Source: a virus. From it: DNA of 56,694 nt. Each line of letters begins with the position of its first letter. Positions within the stretch are counted from its first letter, which is position 1. Positions 54,597 to 56,694 of this stretch are shown one piece after another. The notes under the pieces were generated by a model. That model was not told the DNA's origin, did no database searches, and worked only from the letters and a program-made list of their open reading frames with translations. The position numbers and the translations under genes are program-made. Where the stretch lies: IMG/VR virus record IMGVR_UViG_3300021375_000032, positions 1 through 56,694 of that record; one strand, given 5' to 3'.

Positions 54597-56363
54597 ATGA
54601 GTTGGAAAAAATATTTTACTCCAGTACCCACAGGAGATAATCAAAACGGTAGCTATTCGCCGCTGACCAGTCGAGGTAATGGTAATATGGCTGGCCCTGC
54701 TCGCTCTAATTATTCAAGTTATTTGCCTGATGTTTATGTAGGCTCTCCTAATCGTGTTGAACGCTACGGACAATACAATACTATGGATCAAGACAGTGAA
54801 GTTAATGCTGCACTTGATATTCTTGCTGAATTTTGCACACAAAAGAATAAACAAAACAATACTCCGTTCCTTGTAGACTACAGAGGCAAAACTGCAACTA
54901 ATAGTGAGATTACTATTATTGGGCAGTATTTGCAACAGTGGAATAAACTACAACACTTTGAAACAAAGATATTTAGAATATTACGCAACGTATTTAAAAT
55001 GGGAGATCAGTTCTTCTTACGAGATCCAGAAACTAAAAAATGGTTTCATGTTGATCCTGCAAACGTAACACGAATTATTGTAAACGAATCAGAAGGTAAA
55101 ATTCCTGAGCAATATGTTATTAGAAATGTAAACTTTAATTTTAAAGACGGCATTGCAACAACTCCATATGTAAACAACGGCAACATGAGCCCTGCAGGCG
55201 GCGGACAGTATAGTAGTTCAAGCACAGTAGGCGGAGGCGGAGCCAAAGGTATGGTAGGTCCGCAGTCTAGTATGAGCGGATCAAGATTTACAACTGATGA
55301 TAGTGAATTTACAGTTGATGCCGATCACGTTGTGCATTTAAGTCTAAGTGAAGGTTTAGATAACAATTATCCATTTGGTAATTCATTACTTGAAACTATT
55401 TTTAAAGTTTACAAACAAAAAGAATTACTTGAAGATGCGATTATTATCTATCGAGTACAACGTGCGCCTGAGCGCAGAGTATTCTACGTTGATGTGGGTA
55501 ACATGCCAAGTCACCTTGCTATGCAATTTGTCGAGCGTGTCAAAACGGAAATACATCAAAGACGTATCCCATCGTCAACAGGGGGCGGCCAAAATGTTAT
55601 AGACAGTTCATATAACCCCTTGTCAATCAACGAAGACTACTTCTTCCCTCAAACAGCAGAAGGTAGAGGTTCTAAAGTTGAAACACTTCCAGGCGGTACA
55701 AACTTAGGAGAGATTGATGACCTTAGATACTTTACTAATAAGTTGGTACGCGGCTTACGTATCCCAAGTTCGTACTTACCAACTGGAGCAGATGATTCAG
55801 CTTCGCAATATAATGATGGCAGAGTGGGAACAGCTTATATCCAAGAGCTACGCTTTAATACCTATTGTGAACGTTTGCAAAACTTAGTTGTTGAAGAGTT
55901 TGACACAGAGTTTAAACGCTACTTACTCGAAAAAGGTGTAAACATTGACACTGCAATGTTTGATCTTAAATTTCAACCACCGCAAAACTTTGCAAGTTAT
56001 AGACAAGCTGAAATTGATAATGCTCGTGTACCAACATACACACAGATGAGTGCTATTCCTTATATTTCAAATCGCTTTGCAATGCAACGCTTCTTAGGAT
56101 TGTCAGAAGAAGAACTTGCAGAGAACGAACGTCTATGGCGCGAAGAAAACGAAGAAAATCTTGAGCCAATTCCAGGAGATGCAAATTCAGAAATGCGCGA
56201 CGCAGGAATTAGTAGTGCAGGAATTGCAGATGACTTAGGCGGAATAGAGGATGAAGCACCTGAAGGTGCTGGCGGCGAAGACGGCGGTGACGGAACAGCA
56301 CCTGACACTGTTACAGGACAAGAGCTAGGAGCTCCGGCACCAGGAACTGAACAAACGATATAA
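54597..56363 (+). CDS. 20: Portal protein gp20
   Basis: This 588-aa protein (T4 gp20 is 524) has QYNTMDQDSEVNAALDILAEFCTQ, KMGDQFFLRDP, VVHLSLSEGLDNNYPFGNSLLE, YRVQRAPERRVFYVDVGNMP, NEDYFFPQTAEGRGSKVETLPGG and RGLRIPSSYLPTG, which are all classic gp20 blocks used as a marine myovirus marker. Twelve copies form the head-tail vertex ring through which DNA is packaged. A Gly/Ser-rich insert lies near residues 195-230, and the C-terminal 60 residues are acidic and disordered. It follows the tape measure by 9 nt with GGA upstream. In T4, gp18-gp19 precede gp20; here the tape measure does. Confidence 0.96.
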   Translation: MSWKKYFTPVPTGDNQNGSYSPLTSRGNGNMAGPARSNYSSYLPDVYVGSPNRVERYGQYNTMDQDSEVNAALDILAEFCTQKNKQNNTPFLVDYRGKTATNSEITIIGQYLQQWNKLQHFETKIFRILRNVFKMGDQFFLRDPETKKWFHVDPANVTRIIVNESEGKIPEQYVIRNVNFNFKDGIATTPYVNNGNMSPAGGGQYSSSSTVGGGGAKGMVGPQSSMSGSRFTTDDSEFTVDADHVVHLSLSEGLDNNYPFGNSLLETIFKVYKQKELLEDAIIIYRVQRAPERRVFYVDVGNMPSHLAMQFVERVKTEIHQRRIPSSTGGGQNVIDSSYNPLSINEDYFFPQTAEGRGSKVETLPGGTNLGEIDDLRYFTNKLVRGLRIPSSYLPTGADDSASQYNDGRVGTAYIQELRFNTYCERLQNLVVEEFDTEFKRYLLEKGVNIDTAMFDLKFQPPQNFASYRQAEIDNARVPTYTQMSAIPYISNRFAMQRFLGLSEEELAENERLWREENEENLEPIPGDANSEMRDAGISSAGIADDLGGIEDEAPEGAGGEDGGDGTAPDTVTGQELGAPAPGTEQTI

Positions 56364-56366
56364 ATA
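56359..56366 (+). promoter_or_regulatory. Late promoter -10 element (TATAAATA) overlapping the gp20 stop
   Basis: This exact TATAAATA contains the gp20 TAA (56361-56363). The expected start site, 6 nt beyond the octamer, falls at the ATG of the 82-aa gene (56371). That gene has no Shine-Dalgarno sequence, so its message could be leaderless or it could depend on coupling to gp20, with this promoter serving later head genes. Confidence 0.55.
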
Positions 56367-56370
56367 CAAT

Positions 56371-56619
56371 ATGATACTTAGAGAATTATTTTATCACGAC
56401 CCGGAAACTGTTGACTCTGTAGAAGACAAACGCTACGAGGCAGACTATGATGACTCGCCTATGAAAAAAGACGATACTCGCAAAACACGGTTAACTCTAA
56501 GCCAAATCAATAGAATCCGCAAAGCATCTGAGCTACATACAGAAGAAAAGCGTAAAGAACAAGAGTTCGTAAAGCAAATGTATGGATTAGCAGCAAACGC
56601 AGAAGCTGGCGGAGTTTAA
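56371..56619 (+). CDS. Small prohead-core-type protein between portal and downstream head genes
   Basis: This 82-aa acidic protein (MILRELFYHDPETVDSVEDKRYEA, then DDTRKTRLTLSQINRIRKASELH and EFVKQMYGLA) is of a type regularly found right after gp20 in marine T4-like phages, at the place of T4 gp67/gp68 prohead core genes. It probably belongs to the assembly core; similarity to gp67 itself is not clear. It starts 8 nt after the portal stop, without a ribosome-binding sequence. Confidence 0.65.
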   Translation: MILRELFYHDPETVDSVEDKRYEADYDDSPMKKDDTRKTRLTLSQINRIRKASELHTEEKRKEQEFVKQMYGLAANAEAGGV

Positions 56620-56622
56620 TTA

Positions 56623-56694
56623 TTGAAAAAAACAGCATTTGTGCTAGGCAATGGCACTAGCAGAAAATCAATCGATTTAAATCAACTAAAAGAA
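56623..56694 (+). CDS. Start of a further gene, truncated by window edge
   Basis: Twenty-four codons from a TTG start run open to the window end; GGAG (56611-56614) is 8 nt upstream, supporting that start. The visible KKTAFVLGNGTSRK segment has a hydrophobic strand followed by a glycine-rich turn, as in nucleotide-binding Rossmann-type N-termini. I have an impression of similar short proteins near gp20/gp21 in marine phages. The function cannot be assigned. Confidence 0.5.
   Translation, partial: MKKTAFVLGNGTSRKSIDLNQLKE

Overview
The window is a compact, AT-rich segment of a contractile-tailed T4-like bacteriophage, most likely a marine one (pelagi- or cyano-myophage type). Direct evidence is a set of T4 core homologues: portal gp20, late sigma factor gp55, recombination pair gp46/gp47, baseplate wedge gp25, gp6 and gp53, spike gp5, a tube-junction gp48/gp54-like protein, and gp26/gp51-like hub assembly proteins. 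There is no integrase, tRNA, photosynthesis gene or host housekeeping gene, so the host cannot be named from this window.

Layout. (1) 1-8505, minus strand: an accessory operon of tightly overlapping genes with three radical-SAM enzymes (one cut by the window edge), four GT-A-like glycosyltransferase proteins in two paralogous pairs, an SGNH hydrolase and two proteins of unknown function. (2) 8572-17915, minus: five tail-fibre or adhesin genes built from two shared N-terminal modules, plus a conserved 200-aa structural protein. (3) 17938-45211, minus: a 5134-residue structural protein, gp6, gp25, a gp5-like spike with a C-terminal cell-wall hydrolase domain, two further hub-region proteins, gp53 and the tube-junction protein. 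(4) 45296-49667, plus: gp55, gp47, gp46, a small basic protein and a GIY-YIG nuclease-like protein. (5) 49668-50195: the only long gene-free stretch, with many hairpins and probably a structured RNA. (6) 50196-50744, plus: a putative capsid-targeted internal protein. (7) 50741-51846, minus: gp51-like and gp26-like genes. (8) 51924-56694, plus: tape measure, portal gp20, a small head protein and the start of another gene.

Regulation can be read from two promoter classes. Four sites match the bacterial sigma70 consensus with an exact 17-nt spacer (TTGACA-N17-TATAAT or TATACT). They precede gp55, gp47, the accessory operon at 8505 and the gene at 1008. Structural genes instead follow octamers close to the T4 late -10 element TATAAATA, which gp55-bearing polymerase would read. 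The accessory operon therefore looks early-expressed although it lies directly downstream of late tail-fibre genes. The gp55 early promoter overlaps a divergent late promoter, suggesting a simple early/late switch.

The points most worth following up are the radical-SAM/glycosyltransferase/SGNH operon, the GIY-YIG gene with the structured region behind it, the apparent leaderless promoter at 1015-1043, the gp55 promoter overlap, and the giant baseplate-associated protein.
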